In this document: positions 22,296-34,167 of the stretch, in pieces
Numbering within the stretch: the first letter of the stretch is position 1
Layout: every line of letters starts with the position of its first letter
Assembly (NCBI GenBank): GCA_013423325.1
Contig: BLJB01000003.1
Location: 496,001-560,000, forward strand
From: Usnea hakonensis
Lineage: Eukaryota; Ascomycota; Lecanoromycetes; Lecanorales; Parmeliaceae
Reading direction: 5' to 3'
DNA length: 64,000 nt
Made by a program: the position numbers and the translations under genes
The notes under the pieces: model-generated
The model's input: the letters and a program-made list of their open reading frames with translations, nothing else
What the model was told of the DNA's origin: nothing
Databases searched by the model: none

Positions 22296-23975
22296 ATGGA
22301 CAAGAGCTATGGGGTAAGAAGGAGAGCGATGTCATATAGCGCCAGTGTTTAATTTGATCCAGAGTGCCATTGCCCTTCTCAACAGCCGGCGCCGGATAGC
22401 TAGACCTGTCTTGGGGCCTCAATCCGAGCTGAGCAGGGTAGATTCGATGCCCAGCTTGAATGGAACGCCTAGTTTCAAGGGGGTTCCCAGCTTGGTGGGA
22501 ATGGAGGGTTGGCTACGGGAACTTGGGCATTCGGTTTCAGCATCTGTGAGGAGATGAATTGGAGCGCTTGTTGACAATGGAGATAGGATGATGATGTCAA
22601 CAGTCTCAATGTTGTACATGTGGCTGGGACGAAAGGGAAAGGTAGTACGTGTGCTTTTGTTAACTCGTTTCTGAAAGCGCATGGTGAGAGAACGGGATTT
22701 CCAAAGAAGATTGGGTTTTATACTTCGCCCCATCTAAAGTATGTGCAAGAGAGGATCCAGATCGACTCACAACCCCTGTCGGAAGACCTTTTTTCAAGAT
22801 ATGTTTTTGAAGTCTGGGACGGGTTATCTCGGAGCTCCTCAAAACCCCGCTACCTCCAGCTTTTAATGCTAGTATCGGTTCATGCATTCATTAGGGAAAG
22901 GGTTGACGTTGCCATCTACGAGACTCATAACGGTGGTGAGTATGATGCTACAAATGTCATCAAAAAGCCTATCGTGACCGGAATCACGACTATCGGCATG
23001 GATCATGTTGAGCAGCTCGGCCCGTCGATTGAAAATATCGCCTGGCATAAAGCGGGTATCTTCAAGTATGGAAGCCCAGCTTTTTCGACACCCCAGGTGC
23101 CCGAAGTTGCTACGGTATTACAAAAGCGAGGGAGAGAGAAGGACGTGGCGCTGAAGTTTGTGGACGTTAATCCTATGCTTCCTCTTGATGCAAATGCCTT
23201 GAAACCAGAGGTCCAGAAGAAGAATTCTTCGCTTGCCATCGCTCTGGCCGACGCTTTTCTCAAGGCAAAGGCGCCTGAAAAGCATAGCAACCTGGTACCG
23301 CAAGACGTCCGTCGAGGCGTCGAGCAGTTCTCTTGGCCCGGACGTTACCACCGGATCGTCAATGGAAATCATCAGTGGTTTCTCGATGGAGCCCACAATG
23401 AGCTCAGCGTCCAGAAAGCCGCGCAATGGTTTGCGGAGACCGCTCCGGAAACTCAACGGTACCTGCCCGACGTCCGCCCTGAGCGTTACGGGACTGAATG
23501 CTGATGTCTTTAGCGCGAACGTGCCGCTCAAGCGCATCCTTGTATTCAGCCAACTCTCTGAACGAGATGGGACGGCTATCCTGAGATGTGCTGCTAAAAC
23601 TCTACGAGAAAGCGGTCTGCGCATACAACACGTCATTCTGACTACTTATGAAGAAAGACAGGACGGTACCGTGGACTTACGTAGGGCTTTTGGCAAATAG
23701 TACCGCGTCCCCGCCGCTGATTGTTTGTGCGTGCAGATCATTGCTCCAGCCCTCCGAAGAAGCCCTTCTCGCTGGACCTCCAAAAGTCTTATGTGGACGC
23801 TTACAGGAATGTGGAACCGGACGTCGATGTCGCCATCGAACCGGACATTGAGAGCGCGTTGAACCGGGCGAGAAGGATTGGAAATGGGGCGAGCGGAATG
23901 CAGACTTTGGTGACGGGGAGTTTGTACCTTGTTGGTGGTGCGCTCCGTCTTTTGGATTGTTCATCTTTGTTTTAG
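22296..23975 (+). CDS. Divergent folylpolyglutamate synthase paralogue
   Basis: A member of the Mur ligase/FPGS family, which adds glutamate to folates. The apparent breaks in frame are resolved by introns. A 41-bp intron at about 22552-22592 joins GHSVSAS to DDDVNSLNVVHVAGTKGKGS, the P-loop. A 55-bp intron near 23459-23513 restores QRANVPLKRILVF. A third, near 23668-23740, joins ERQD to DHCSSPPKK. The acceptor-side hallmarks are present: SPHLKYVQERIQI, GMDHVEQLG, WFLDGAHNE and a C-terminal VTGSLYLVGGALRLL. The motif that reads VECGIGGEYDCTN in the second copy reads IYETHNGGEYDATN here, keeping the Glu and losing the Gly-Ile. The N-terminus has a threefold PSLxG-type 18-bp repeat (22447-22501). 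The start at 22296 is a guess. Likely functional but changed. Confidence 0.7.
22447..22501 (+). repeat. 18-bp coding tandem repeat, three copies
   Basis: Three imperfect in-frame copies encode MPSLNG, TPSFKG and VPSLVG, in the linker just before the folate-synthase P-loop domain. The second synthase copy has no counterpart. Confidence 0.75.
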
Positions 23976-24334
23976 TAAGGCTTTCTTTGGGTTGGAAGGG
24001 GGTATTCGGGTGGTGCTTTCCTCTCATGTCCTGTCTTGGACTTGTTATGAATGGTTGCTGCTACCGACCTGTGCAGGGCGTGCTGTTCGCATGGTTCGAA
24101 TACGGCGAATGATGCACTAATCAACGATATCGCAAAGGGTGAGGTCTCATGCCATGCGAAGGGATTTCTCTGTCAAAAGCACAAGGCAACATCGATATAT
24201 CCTATGTGCTCAATTCGGAAAATCTTCTCCTTCTAGCTAGTAATTATATGTGACATTTACGTTGATGTATCTCACATAGTCATTCCTTCCTTTCAACCAT
24301 TTAGCTCTCGTCACCTGATGTACCTTGGCGATAC
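23976..24334. other. Intergenic, convergent gene ends
   Basis: Gap between the stop of the folylpolyglutamate synthase paralogue and the stop of the permease on the other strand. No coding signal is seen. Confidence 0.4.
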
Positions 24335-26380
24335 TTAATAGCTAGCAACAGTATCTACCACGGGTCCAGTGTAAGTCTTTCGAGCTCGAATGGCATAGTA
24401 CAACGCACTCATAATCGCCACGAAGCCCATGACAAGGCTACTAAAGTTCATCGTGTCGGGCGTCACTGGTGTCGCTGGGGGCCAAAAGGTGAAGAAGAAG
24501 ACGACAACGAGATAGATGCAGGCAAAAGCGTTGACGGCGGTGCCAAAAGGCTCAGGGACTCTCCATGGTCCCCATACTAGATTGCCGGGGCTTCCGGGAA
24601 GGTTTGTGGTGTTGGAGTTGGCCGGCTGCGTCGCGTCTTGAATCGATCCTTCACATCGTCGCCACAGTAGTAAAGCGCAGGCAACAAAATAGCTTGCGTA
24701 TAGCCCGTTGACTGTTAGTGAAATCACGTCGTTGAATGCGACTGGGGAGCCAATGCTGATAAGCCCTATCAATAGCGAGAATGTGGTTGTTGTGGCAATA
24801 GCTAATATCGGAATTGAAGTATTACTGTCCACCTATTCTATGTCAGCAGGTGGTATGTAGAGTAAGATTTGAAACTTGCTTTGCTGATATAACGCCATCC
24901 TGGGACCCCTCGATCGCGGGCAAAAGACCAGAGCATTCGCGATGAAGCTGCCATGACTCCAACAATGAGTCCGAGATCCACGATGATCAAAATGGCTAGT
25001 ATAACTGCACTACCAGCTCTCGAGTGTGTAGCTTGTAAGAGAATCTCAATAAAAGGATATATGTATCCCGTGTTGATAGCGGCGTCAAGATTGCCGATGC
25101 AGAACAGCACAGCGATGTACATGGCCGATCCTACGATGCCGTTGATAAAGATACTCCAAATGATTGAACGTGGCACCACGTTAGCAGCATTCTGAACTTC
25201 CTCGCTCATCTTGAATATCGTCAATAGAGATCCCATGATTCAAGAACAGGCTTCGTACATGGTAGACGGAATCAGCGCCTATAATTTTCTATTAGAAGGG
25301 GGGGTGAATGGGTTTCGCGAGAACATACCGAGGAAAGCAAAAGCATTACCCGAGATACCTACGAAGAAAGACAAACCTTTCGAGCTCCATCCACCGTCAT
25401 TTATGAATGTTGTAAAAACGTCGCGGCCGTTTCCATGAGGTCCTAGGTAGACTAGAGGTACCAAGACACCAAAGAATCCTAGAATATAGAAGACTAGCAG
25501 CATACTCTCAATTTTTGGAAGGACAGTCCCGGTAACGGTTGTTGTAAAAATGGCAAGGGCTACTACACCATACAGGAGCAGGGTGGTATGCCAGCCATGT
25601 GGTACATAAGCAGTATCTACCAATTCAATGAAGCCTTGGAAGAGCGTCCCAGCGACATATGCCCCCGATGCCAAACTGGCTTGCCATCCGATGACGGTCA
25701 ACCAACCTTAGACGATATCATCAGCCATCACGGAAGATGGTTCCAAGAAATAGGCTCACCAGTGATATAACTCAAAAGTTTCTGGTAAGCCGGCGGTGCC
25801 AAAATCGAGACCCAGTGGTACTGCCCTCCAGCGGTTGGAACCCTAGGCGAGATATTAGCGGATCAACAGAAGATCAAATCTGGAAAAAGACAAACATGGA
25901 TGACAACTCCGCAAGACTGGCAAAGGTAGCCAAGTTGCCTACCCAGACGATCAGGAATGAGTAGATAGTTCCTGCTGGGCCTCCGCTGAATACTCGTCAG
26001 AACGGTCCTTTGAATTTCCATCTGCGAAGATGTCCATACTTTTTAAGAGTGATATCTAAGATTCTGGGGACATCAGAGACGCTCCAATCAATGCTTGAGC
26101 GACTGAGACTCATACACAAAAGCTCCTAGCCAAGTACTCAATACAAGACAGCTAAAACCCAAGATTGACATAAATGCAAAGTTACGCTGAGGATTCATAT
26201 TTTGACGTGGTCAGTAGGAACGTTAAGGGTCGATTGAATGCTGCGAACCTTGAGTACAGGCCTTTTCCCCGCCCGCGTAAGATGTTCATCGTCGCGAGAG
26301 GCATAGGGTCTGGAGCCTCCAAGCTCGATTGTCCGCATCTCAATCGAAGTTTGGGTAGCATTAGCTTTGGTGTTCGCCAT
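24335..26380 (-). CDS. Amino-acid/GABA/choline-type permease (APC superfamily)
   Basis: A 12-helix proton-coupled transporter of the plasma or vacuolar membrane, in at least six exons. The first (ATG 26380) encodes a hydrophilic tail with DDEHLTRAGKRPVLK, and the next starts RNFAFMSILGFSCLVLSTW, the usual first helix. Then come SGGPAGTIYSFLIVWVGN, the YITGWLTVIGWQASLASGAY-type segment, ADSVYH|MSEEVQNAANVVPRSI across a 47-bp intron, and MLWSFARDRGVPGWRYISK. The last exon (24335-24832) holds the final helices and a short tail. The MSEEV/VPRSI and ARDRG motifs mark the yeast Uga4/Hnm1-like branch; the substrate cannot be fixed. The first donor (GTTCGC) is non-ideal. It lies between two folate synthase genes on the opposite strand. 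Confidence 0.85.
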
Positions 26381-27050
26381 AGAGTATTATTGTATCACAA
26401 TAAAGACAGAAATGAAATAAATTCATTGAAGCTCAGTCGTAGGATAGATCTAGGGACAAAAGGTAAGGTACATAAGGTCGTCCCGTTGCCAAGTGTTAAA
26501 CTAACCTCTTGTACATTTAATGGGCTACCGTGGCTAGGACTTGAATTTAGTAAATCTGCTATTGATGTACAAACTCATAATAGTGAGCTATTCATAGAAA
26601 CGACTTGTACAGATCTAGGCTTAAGTGCCTAATTGCATGGCGGTCAATGATAAGCAGATTGTTAAAATGTTCCAAGAAGTTTACATAAAAGAAAATGTTG
26701 CTAGTGGACCTTTCAAGATGATGCATTGTGTCGATGAGTGTAGAAGCTGGCTTTCAAACATTACAATCTGGACGATAAGGGAAGGCCGTACTAGTTGGTA
26801 AACTTACGACTAGTAGGAAAAATTACCTACCTTACCTTAGTTTCTGAACAGCCCTAGGTAATTCTGGTGTCGATTATCGTCCGATTGTATTTCGCCGAAT
26901 TCGCTCCCTCCCATGCTTATGTTGTATAAGAATCAGGTAGTATGTTATTTGACGACTCTTAAAGTATCATGTCTCTTCCAACTTACACTCTCGCCTTTCT
27001 TCCGCAAACCTTGCTCCCAAATAAGGCGCCTTTCGACCGCACCTGCAGCC
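26381..27050. other. Intergenic region, divergent promoters
   Basis: AT-rich stretch between the permease start and the second folylpolyglutamate synthase start. The open frame at 26174-26632 overlaps the permease first exon antisense and is not called. A TTACCTACCTTACCTTAG string sits near 26821-26838. Nothing else is recognised. Confidence 0.4.
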
Positions 27051-28694
27051 ATGGCAAGCCGCACTTACGCAGTAAGCTAGCAACAGCTCCTTCGCTGTAT
27101 ACTCCCACTAACCAATACCGCAGGACGCCGTCGTGGCTTTGAATACGTTACAGACTAACTTCGCCGTTGTCGATGCCATCAGAAAATCTGGCCAGGGCGC
27201 AAATAAGAATTCTATACCTGAAATGGTAGATTGGTGCCGCAGGATTGGATATGAGGTGCGGACCTCCACTGATACAACGAGCGAGCCATTCCGCAAACGC
27301 AGCCAAACTGAGCCGGAAGACAGCCCTCCGATTTCGACCGGCTGAACGTGATACACATTGCTGGGACCAAGGGAAAGGGTTCTACCAGTGCTTTCATCTC
27401 TTTTATCCTGGATCAATATCGCTTCCCATCTAGTCAGAAGCCCGACAGACCGCTGCTCCATAAAATCGGTCTCTACACCTCACCGCATCTCCGATTCGTT
27501 CGTGAGCGTATCCAGATCAACAATCAGCCTCTATCAGAAGAAGTCTTTGCCCGATATTTCTTCGAGACATGGGATCGATTGGAGGACGCAGCCAGGGCGA
27601 AAGGCGAGCCGCCAGATACAACCCCGAAGCCGGGCTATTTCAGGTTCTTGACGCTGATGGCATATCATACGTACATGAGTGAAGGCGTTGATACCGCGGT
27701 AGTCGAATGCGGCATTGGCGGGGAGTACGATTGCACAAACGTCCTTGTCAAGCCTACAGTCACTGGCATCACGAGTTTGGGAATCGATCACACGGCCATG
27801 CTGGGAAACACTATTGAAGAAATCGCGTGGCACAAGGGTGGCATCATAAAGGCTGGCGCGCCCTGTTTCACAGCTCCCCAACCCCCAACTGCCATCGAAG
27901 TCCTCCAAAAGCGTGCGGATGCCGTCTCCACAAACCTCTACGTGATTGATAGAAACCCCTCCCTCAACACCATCAAACTCGGCCTAGCCGCCGACTTCCA
28001 AAAAACCAACGCCAGCCTCGCCGTCGCCATCGTACACGCCCACCTCACCGCCCTCGGCCACGACCATCCCCAACCCCAAACCGACCTCCCCCCCGAATTC
28101 ACCCGCGGCCTCGAACAAGTGCGCTGGCCCGGCCGCTGCGAAACCCGCCGCGAGAACAACATCGTCTGGCACATTGACGGCGGCCACACCCTCGAAAGCA
28201 TCCAGCTCGCAGCCTCCTGGTTCGCATCCCAAATCAAACCCCCTCCTCCATCCCCCTCCTCCTCCTCCCCCCCCCCTCGCATCCTTCTCTTCAACCAACA
28301 AACCCGCGACGCCAACGCCCTCGCCACGGCCCTCCACCACACCCTCGCCTCCGCCCTCGGCGACGAACAACCGTTCTCCCATGCCGTCTTTTGCTCGAAT
28401 CAGACGTTTAGAGAGCAGGGGTATCGGCCCGATCTTGTGAGTATTAATACGAGCGCGGTTAAGGCGAGGGAGTTGGAGGTGCAGAGGGGGTTGATGGAGA
28501 CGTGGGGGGGGGTGGATCCGGGGTGTAGGGTTGTGGTTAGGGGGAGTATTGAGGAGGCGGTGGGGTGGTGTAGGGGGGTTGCGGGGGTGGGGGAGGGGAA
28601 GGGGGAGGGGGAGGAGGAGGTGTTGGTGTTGGTGACGGGCAGTGTGCATTTGGTTGGGGGATTTTTGGAGGTTTTGGAGTCGGGGGGTGGATAG
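27051..28694 (+). CDS. MET7: Folylpolyglutamate synthase
   Basis: Makes polyglutamylated folates in cytosol and mitochondria, needed for methionine and one-carbon metabolism. Three exons: a tiny first exon at ATG 27051 (MASRTY), a second from 27124 (DAVVALNTLQTNF...CRRIGYE) and a long third from about 27310 that begins PSDFDRLNVIHIAGTKGKGS, the P-loop. Later hallmarks are SPHLRFVRERIQINNQ, VVECGIGGEYDCTN, GIDHTAMLG, WHIDGGHTLES and VLVTGSVHLVGGFLEVL. An upstream ATG at 26969 is out of frame, so no mitochondrial leader is visible. A Pro/Ser-rich insert (about 28230-28275) lies in the C-terminal domain. The coding strand is C-rich up to about 28380 and G-rich afterwards. Its 3' end faces pescadillo with only 144 bp between stops. 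Confidence 0.93.
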
Positions 28695-28838
28695 CAGGGG
28701 TCTGGGCTCTGGGATTTAGGGGGGAAGTTTGCACTCAACATGCAAACAGATTTTCACTATTTTGACAACATACACATCTAAAGCTCAATCAGGCTATCGT
28801 GTGCATTTTCCTCGTTACATAACGGCCCCTAAATCCCC

Positions 28839-31154
28839 TCAACTCCTACCCTTCCTCGCCTCAATCTTCCTCCTCTTCGCCCTCAACGCCTCCGCCTCCG
28901 CCTCCCTCTGCCGATTCGAAAACAGCATCTTATCCAACACCTTCCTTTTCTTCCGCCCCATCATCATCTTCCTCCTCTCCAGCTCCTCTTCCTCTTCCCT
29001 CCGCCTCTTCGCCGCTCTACTCCTCGCTTCGTCCCCGCCTTTCAATATCCCCTTCAACGGCTGCCCGTTGGCTTTTGTGAGCGTTTCGGCGAACGTGAGG
29101 CCTGCGGCTTCGGCTTCGAGTTCGCGCTGGTGCTGGGTGAGGGTTGGTTCCGGGTCGGAGTCGGGATCGGGGGCGAAGCCGGCGAAGGAGTCGGCGGCGG
29201 AGGAGGCGGGGTCGGAGTCGGACTCGCTGCCGGCGATGGTCATGCCGTGATCGTCATGCAGATCCGCTGTTGGTGATGGTGGTTTCGGGGAAAGGAGTGG
29301 TGTGCCGTCTTCGGCGGCGCCGTTGGGGTTTCCCTCTTCTTTGCCCTGCGCTTCTTCATCTTCTTCATCGGAAAGACCTTCGGCTTCCTCTGCCTCGCCT
29401 TCACGTTCCTGCTCCGCTAATGGAGCGCTCGGGTCGTAGGCGCCCTTTGTCGGTTTGACCCATGGGCTCAGGTGCGGAGGTAGGGTTGCACCCGGCGCAT
29501 ACAGATCAGGTCGTAGAAGCTTGACCTCGTTGATGCAGTCCCATACCCACTGAGGCTGAACCAGTGTTCGGCCTGGTACTCTTTGCCCAGACCTCACGAC
29601 CGTTGTGGTCGATGAGTCTGAAGGATTTTGTGAGACTGGCAGTTCTTCAGCAAGGCTTGTCGTGAGCGGACGATCGACTATCTGATGCGTGATGGTTGGA
29701 TCGGCCTCGTTGTTCGTGAATGCACCGTCACCCAAAATGGCATCCCAGCCTATTCGCTTGCAACCAAAGGCACGGAGTAAAAATTCGAGAGGCTGTCTAG
29801 GTGTTTCCCGAGACAGGAAAAAAGTGAATGGTGCGAAGAGCGAGCCGGCTTCATTGCTGCGGGCTTGAGGCTGCGGCAGGATGTCCGCGTCTGCTCCAGT
29901 AGTTTCGAAGGTATCTATAGCGTCGTTGACTTCTTGGTCGGAGGCATGGTCGGGGCCCTGGCTTTGTGGGACGTCCTGCTCTACACTGAGACTCTCCTTA
30001 ATGGCAGAGATCTGCTTTTGAATCTCCTCGTTTGGTTTTGTTGGTTCCAATCCCCCGTCTAGCTCACGATTTACATGTGCATTAACTGGCCCGTGCTCTT
30101 TGGGCCCTTCAATTCCCCTTCCCTCAAGGGTAATTGCACCCAGCTCACCACCTCGCTCATCACTCTTCGCATCGAATCTTGGAGGGTAGATAAGTCCAAT
30201 CGATGTGTACAGCCGAAAGTTGACAAAGCCGAGCAGAGTTGTGTAGAATTCCACGAATGTGCCCATTATTCTGAAATCGACATCGCCTGTCACTCGCTGT
30301 ACGAATTTGTATGGCACCAGCCAGAGTATATCCTGGCCCTGTATTGTGGCTTGGTAATATATGCCTTTGATAGAGAGAAACGATTTTCGCAGGGACCTTG
30401 ATATGATTAGGTAATGTTCGAATTCGAGGCATAATCTTTGACAGAGAGCTATAGTCTTTGGTGGGACAGTGGATGTGGATGGCAGGTTGGCGAAGAGGAA
30501 CAGCAGGGACAATGCATCGTCGAGGTCGCGGAGAGCGTCGACAAACTATATCACCAGGCGCGATTAGCGACATTCACTAGTCAAAGTCCAACACCCCATG
30601 TGTACCCATATGGGGTGCTTACTGTAGGGTATCTTTCCTTGATAATATGGTCGAGCGAAATCTTTGTCGTTCCTTTCTTCTCCAATCGTGCAGCGTCGCC
30701 AACCTCGCCACGACCTAGATGCCTGGCTACCTTCTTTCCCAACGCTTTATGATCTCGGAACTTGGCGAGGAGCGGTTCATGTAGGAGGTACTGTATGTCT
30801 CTGGTGTAGTAGAAGGTGGTAGAAGGAGTGGAAGATTTGGAAGCCCTCTTTTTGTTCCTTGGTTCGCGAGGATATATGCCTGGGCAGCAGCTGAGTAAAT
30901 GCCTTTGACAGAGAGATGCGAATACTGCATACCCTTGTAGATACAAAGCCGTCGAAAGTCAGGTAGTGAGACTTGAAGCTTACGGACAGCCTGTGTCCTA
31001 GAAAAGGTGAGCTGTTACATGTTGAAGCTATTAGACATGTACTCACCTGGTAATGAAGTTCTTGGCTTGACCGGCCGTGCCTACAAAACTCGTCAAGGCC
31101 AATCTTTAATCAGTTGATGTGATTTATCTTACCTTTCTTCTTAATCTTTCCCAT
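28839..31154 (-). CDS. NOP7: Pescadillo homologue, ribosome-biogenesis factor
   Basis: Nucleolar protein of the PeBoW-type complex needed for 27S pre-rRNA processing and the 60S subunit. Several exons. The first starts at ATG 31154 (MGKIKKKG), then GTAGQAKNFITR, the pescadillo signature GIYPREPRNKKRASK with TTFYYTRDIQYLLHEPLL, and LDHIIKERYPT. The large last exon (to 28839) includes GDVDFRIMGTFVEFYTTLLG, a BRCT domain (about ETPRQPLEFLLRAFG to LVQPQWVWDCIN), YAPGATLPPHLSPWV, an acidic tract and a Lys/Arg-rich C-terminus (RRKMMMGRKKRKVLDKML). All landmarks are in order. The C-terminal coding strand shows the same C-rich then G-rich change seen in its convergent neighbour. Confidence 0.95.
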
Positions 31155-31630
31155 ATTTGGTGCTGTGATTACAAAATACAAATTGTACCACTGAATATGG
31201 CCAAGAGGAAGATTTTCTGTGCGCGCGAAAAGCTGCTCCGGAATCGGCTTTACATCGGAGAAACTTTTAGAAGTACGGTTATTCCTACCTTACCTAAAGT
31301 ACCTTACCTACTCTACTACTTTGGACCTGCCATGGCATTGACAGATTGGAAAGGATGTGTGTGCATGTGGAAAATAATACACCAGGGAAAATGACGTTTT
31401 CAAATTTGCGAGCAAAATCAATCGAGCTCTACGCAGCCATAGCGGTGAAATCGAGTTGAATGGTACATAGCGCTATGGGAGAATGCTGGATAATATATCT
31501 AGCATCGAAACAAAAGTCCTTCACCAGTGAATAATGACTGGGTCTATCTATTATGCAGAGTCTTCGGGTATCCCTTGGCTTTCAATTTCCTCCTCTATCT
31601 CTGAATGGCGATTTGCATGGGACAACTTAT
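31155..31630. other. Intergenic region
   Basis: Promoter of pescadillo (leftward) and 3' end of SAR1. Contains ACCTTACCTAAAGTACCTTACCT near 31288-31311, a string type that recurs in gene-free parts of the window. Confidence 0.4.
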
Positions 31631-32585
31631 TCAGACGTAGTTTGATAGCCAGCGGAACGCTTCCAAGTACCCTTTCAAAGAGTCAGCTATGGCCCTTCCC
31701 GTCTCTTTTCTTGACGACTCTGTACTCACCTTGACGCGCTATGATACTGCACATGAAGACCTCGATTGGCCTTACATTTTCCAATGGCACCTTGCCCTTT
31801 CCTGTTGTTTGCCACATGCCTAGCTGATGTCTAAGGTCCTCTTCACTGACAGCGTCTGGATGGTCAATTTTATTTCCGAGGATACAAAATGGGACCTTGC
31901 TCAGCTCTTCCATAGTAAGGAGGGCGTCGAGTTCCGCTTTCGACTCGGCAAAGCGCTCGTGATCTTTTGCGTCAACGAGAAACACTACTCCGGAGACTTC
32001 AGGGAAGTAATCTTTCCATAAGCGACGGGCTAAGAGAAATGACCGGTCAGCTTGTCTCCCAGAGAAATCAATCAAGACGGGGCAAGTGAGATGAAGCATG
32101 CCTTGTTGATGGCCGCCAAGGTCAAAGGTTGTGAATCGGCAGTTGCCTATGGCAAGCTCTTCGGAAGCTGAAAGGGTAAGCATAGGGTAGGGAGCGAATG
32201 CAGCCGTCATAGAACATACTGGGATGCAGAGTGGGTTGTAGGATGGCGACTCGGTCATTCTACGAGCACTGTCAGTGGATCAGATATGGCTTGCCCGCTT
32301 ACGTCAGGCCTTATGTGACTCGATCAACGGCGACCGAGAGCCAGAGTGCCATGACATACCTTTAACATGTGCAGGAGGGTGGTCTTGCCCGCATTATCTA
32401 GGCCAAGGAAGAGCAGTTTGGCATGCTTGTTCAGCAGCCCCAGAGAGGCGAGGACGTCCCAGACTATTGAATCGATCGCAGCGTCAGCTCATGTACTTGT
32501 AGACAGGAGAAGGACGAAAAGGACGTTGGCGGTGTTGCAGCTGAAAGCCGGTAGGCGGCAGCTTACACCAGTTGATAATGAACAT
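31631..32585 (-). CDS. SAR1: SAR1 small GTPase, COPII coat initiator
   Basis: Recruits the COPII coat at ER exit sites. At least five exons: MFIINW at 32585; WDVLASLGLLNKHAKLLFLG with LDNAGKTT, the P-loop; NDRVAILQPTLHP; a switch II exon with TFDLGGHQQ then ARRLWKDYFPEVSGVVFLVD and NKID; and a last short exon ending at 31631. The N-terminal amphipathic helix is usual for Sar1. The last exon reads GYLEAFRWLSNYV, where yeast-type proteins have GYGEGIRWLSQYV. This ending was found only by following the intron (GTGAGT...AAAG) past an in-frame stop. Everything needed for GTP binding is present. Confidence 0.93.
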
Positions 32586-33283
32586 GCTAGGCGGTCATAT
32601 AAAACGGTGGGAAGTATAGAGAGGACAGAGGACAATGTTGACTTCGAGAACTGTATGAGGCAGAGCTGAGTACTGTTATTGTTGTTATCGTTCGTGGTTT
32701 ATGCGCATCAAAAACAAAAGTTGTCATGCAACTTTCGCTACCTCAATCGCCTGCGGGCTCTAGGCACGCTAAACTACGGCAATCCGTACGAATACTTGCG
32801 AAGTGATTCACAATTACGTAAAGTACTTCTGCATCTATGGCTAAGGTATGTTAATGTACTTTACATGTCCGCTGGATCTTGTGATTGGGCCTGACAATTT
32901 TGATCGTAAATCCCTTTCGAAACCTAGAAAGCAGAATTGTACAAGTCATTAAAGACTTAGTTGGAAGACTACGAATACTTTGGTGTCGACTTCACATTGT
33001 ATGTTCTTGATGCATCAATGCTGTTCAGATTCTAGTTGGTACAAAGGGCCCAAGCAACACACCGATGATCCCAATATCCACCTAAAACAGATGCCATGAG
33101 CGTGGAGCATGCCGGTAACGCCAACTCCAGGTGACTCGCTTAAGATTTAGCAACCACCTCAACAAAGCTCACACACCCTCACTCCATAGGCAACTAGTCT
33201 CGTCCAAAGACTAGTCCCTTGAATACACCTCTGCATTATTCCGCGATGTCCAGTCATCCATAGCACAGTACTCCAGTCATCGT
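32586..33283. other. Intergenic region
   Basis: Likely SAR1 promoter on the left and the 3' trailer of the Rab5 gene on the right. No gene is recognised. Confidence 0.4.
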
Positions 33284-34167
33284 CTAACAGTTGCAAGCCC
33301 CGCCACCTTGTGTTCCAGGCGCCTCGGGCCTTAAATCCACTCCTTGTCTCGGATTCGCCCTCATACCGCGATTTCCAGCTTGCTCAAGGGGTAACTTTCG
33401 TGCAATTGCCGTAAATAACTCTCGGACATTCTCCGCAGTCTTTGCTGATGTCTCAAAGAATAACAGCCCAGCTTCCCGTGCGTATGATTCGGCATCTGCG
33501 GTTGGGATTGCACGCTTATCTGGGTGCTCCGTCGCCAGATCTAATTTGTTTCCTGCCAGTGCTATGATAATATTCTCATTCGCCTGTCTTTGTAGCTCCT
33601 TGACCCATGACTTTGCCTTGTCCAGAGATGACTATCGATCCATTAGTAGCAATTCGTCGGGGTCGGTAAGAGTGGATTACAGCTTGTGTGATATCGTATA
33701 CAACGACTGCGCAGTTTGCGTTTCTGTAATACATTGGTGCAAGCGACTTGTACCTCTCTTGGCCTGCAGTATCCCATATTTCGAACTTGACAGTCGTGGT
33801 ATCATCAAGGGAGATGGTTTGTGTGAGGAAGGCAGCTCCGATGGTAGATTCTCTGTAGTCATCGAATTGGTCCTTGCTAAGAATCAGTGACCACACACCG
33901 CACGGTTCATCTTGCACTGGGCAGATCAAAGAGTAACTGACCTTGACAAATCTCAGGACAAGAGAACTCTATTGGGAGAGTGTCAGCTTTCCATGCCAAA
34001 CGCGGCTCGGACTGAAGAAGCTACCTTTCCGACTGCAGACTCTCCTATACCACAGTCAGCTTCTTGGGGCTACTAGAAAGTAGCAGCATGTACGAACCGA
34101 GCAAGACTAGCTTGAACTGTGCAAACCGAGCGCCTGGCCGGGCGCCAGTAGAGATCCGAGATGACAT
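33284..34167 (-). CDS. YPT5: Rab5-type small GTPase
   Basis: Controls early-endosome fusion. Five or more short exons: MSSRISTGARPGARFAQFKL at ATG 34167; LLGESAVGKSS, the P-loop; VLRFVKDQFDDYRESTIGAAFLTQT with the effector Thr; FEIWDTAGQERYKSLAPMYYRNA, which is Rab5-like; then NKLDLA and ETSAKTAENVRELF. The C-terminus is GGGACNC, a double-Cys ending for geranylgeranylation. The switch regions match Rab5/Ypt51/Vps21 rather than Rab7 or Ypt1. Its start faces SAC1 with 363 bp between. Confidence 0.95.

Noticed and set aside
22620..23975. First folylpolyglutamate synthase copy as a frameshifted pseudogene
   Set aside because: All apparent frameshifts fall at canonical GT-AG introns of 41, 55 and about 73 bp that restore the conserved protein.
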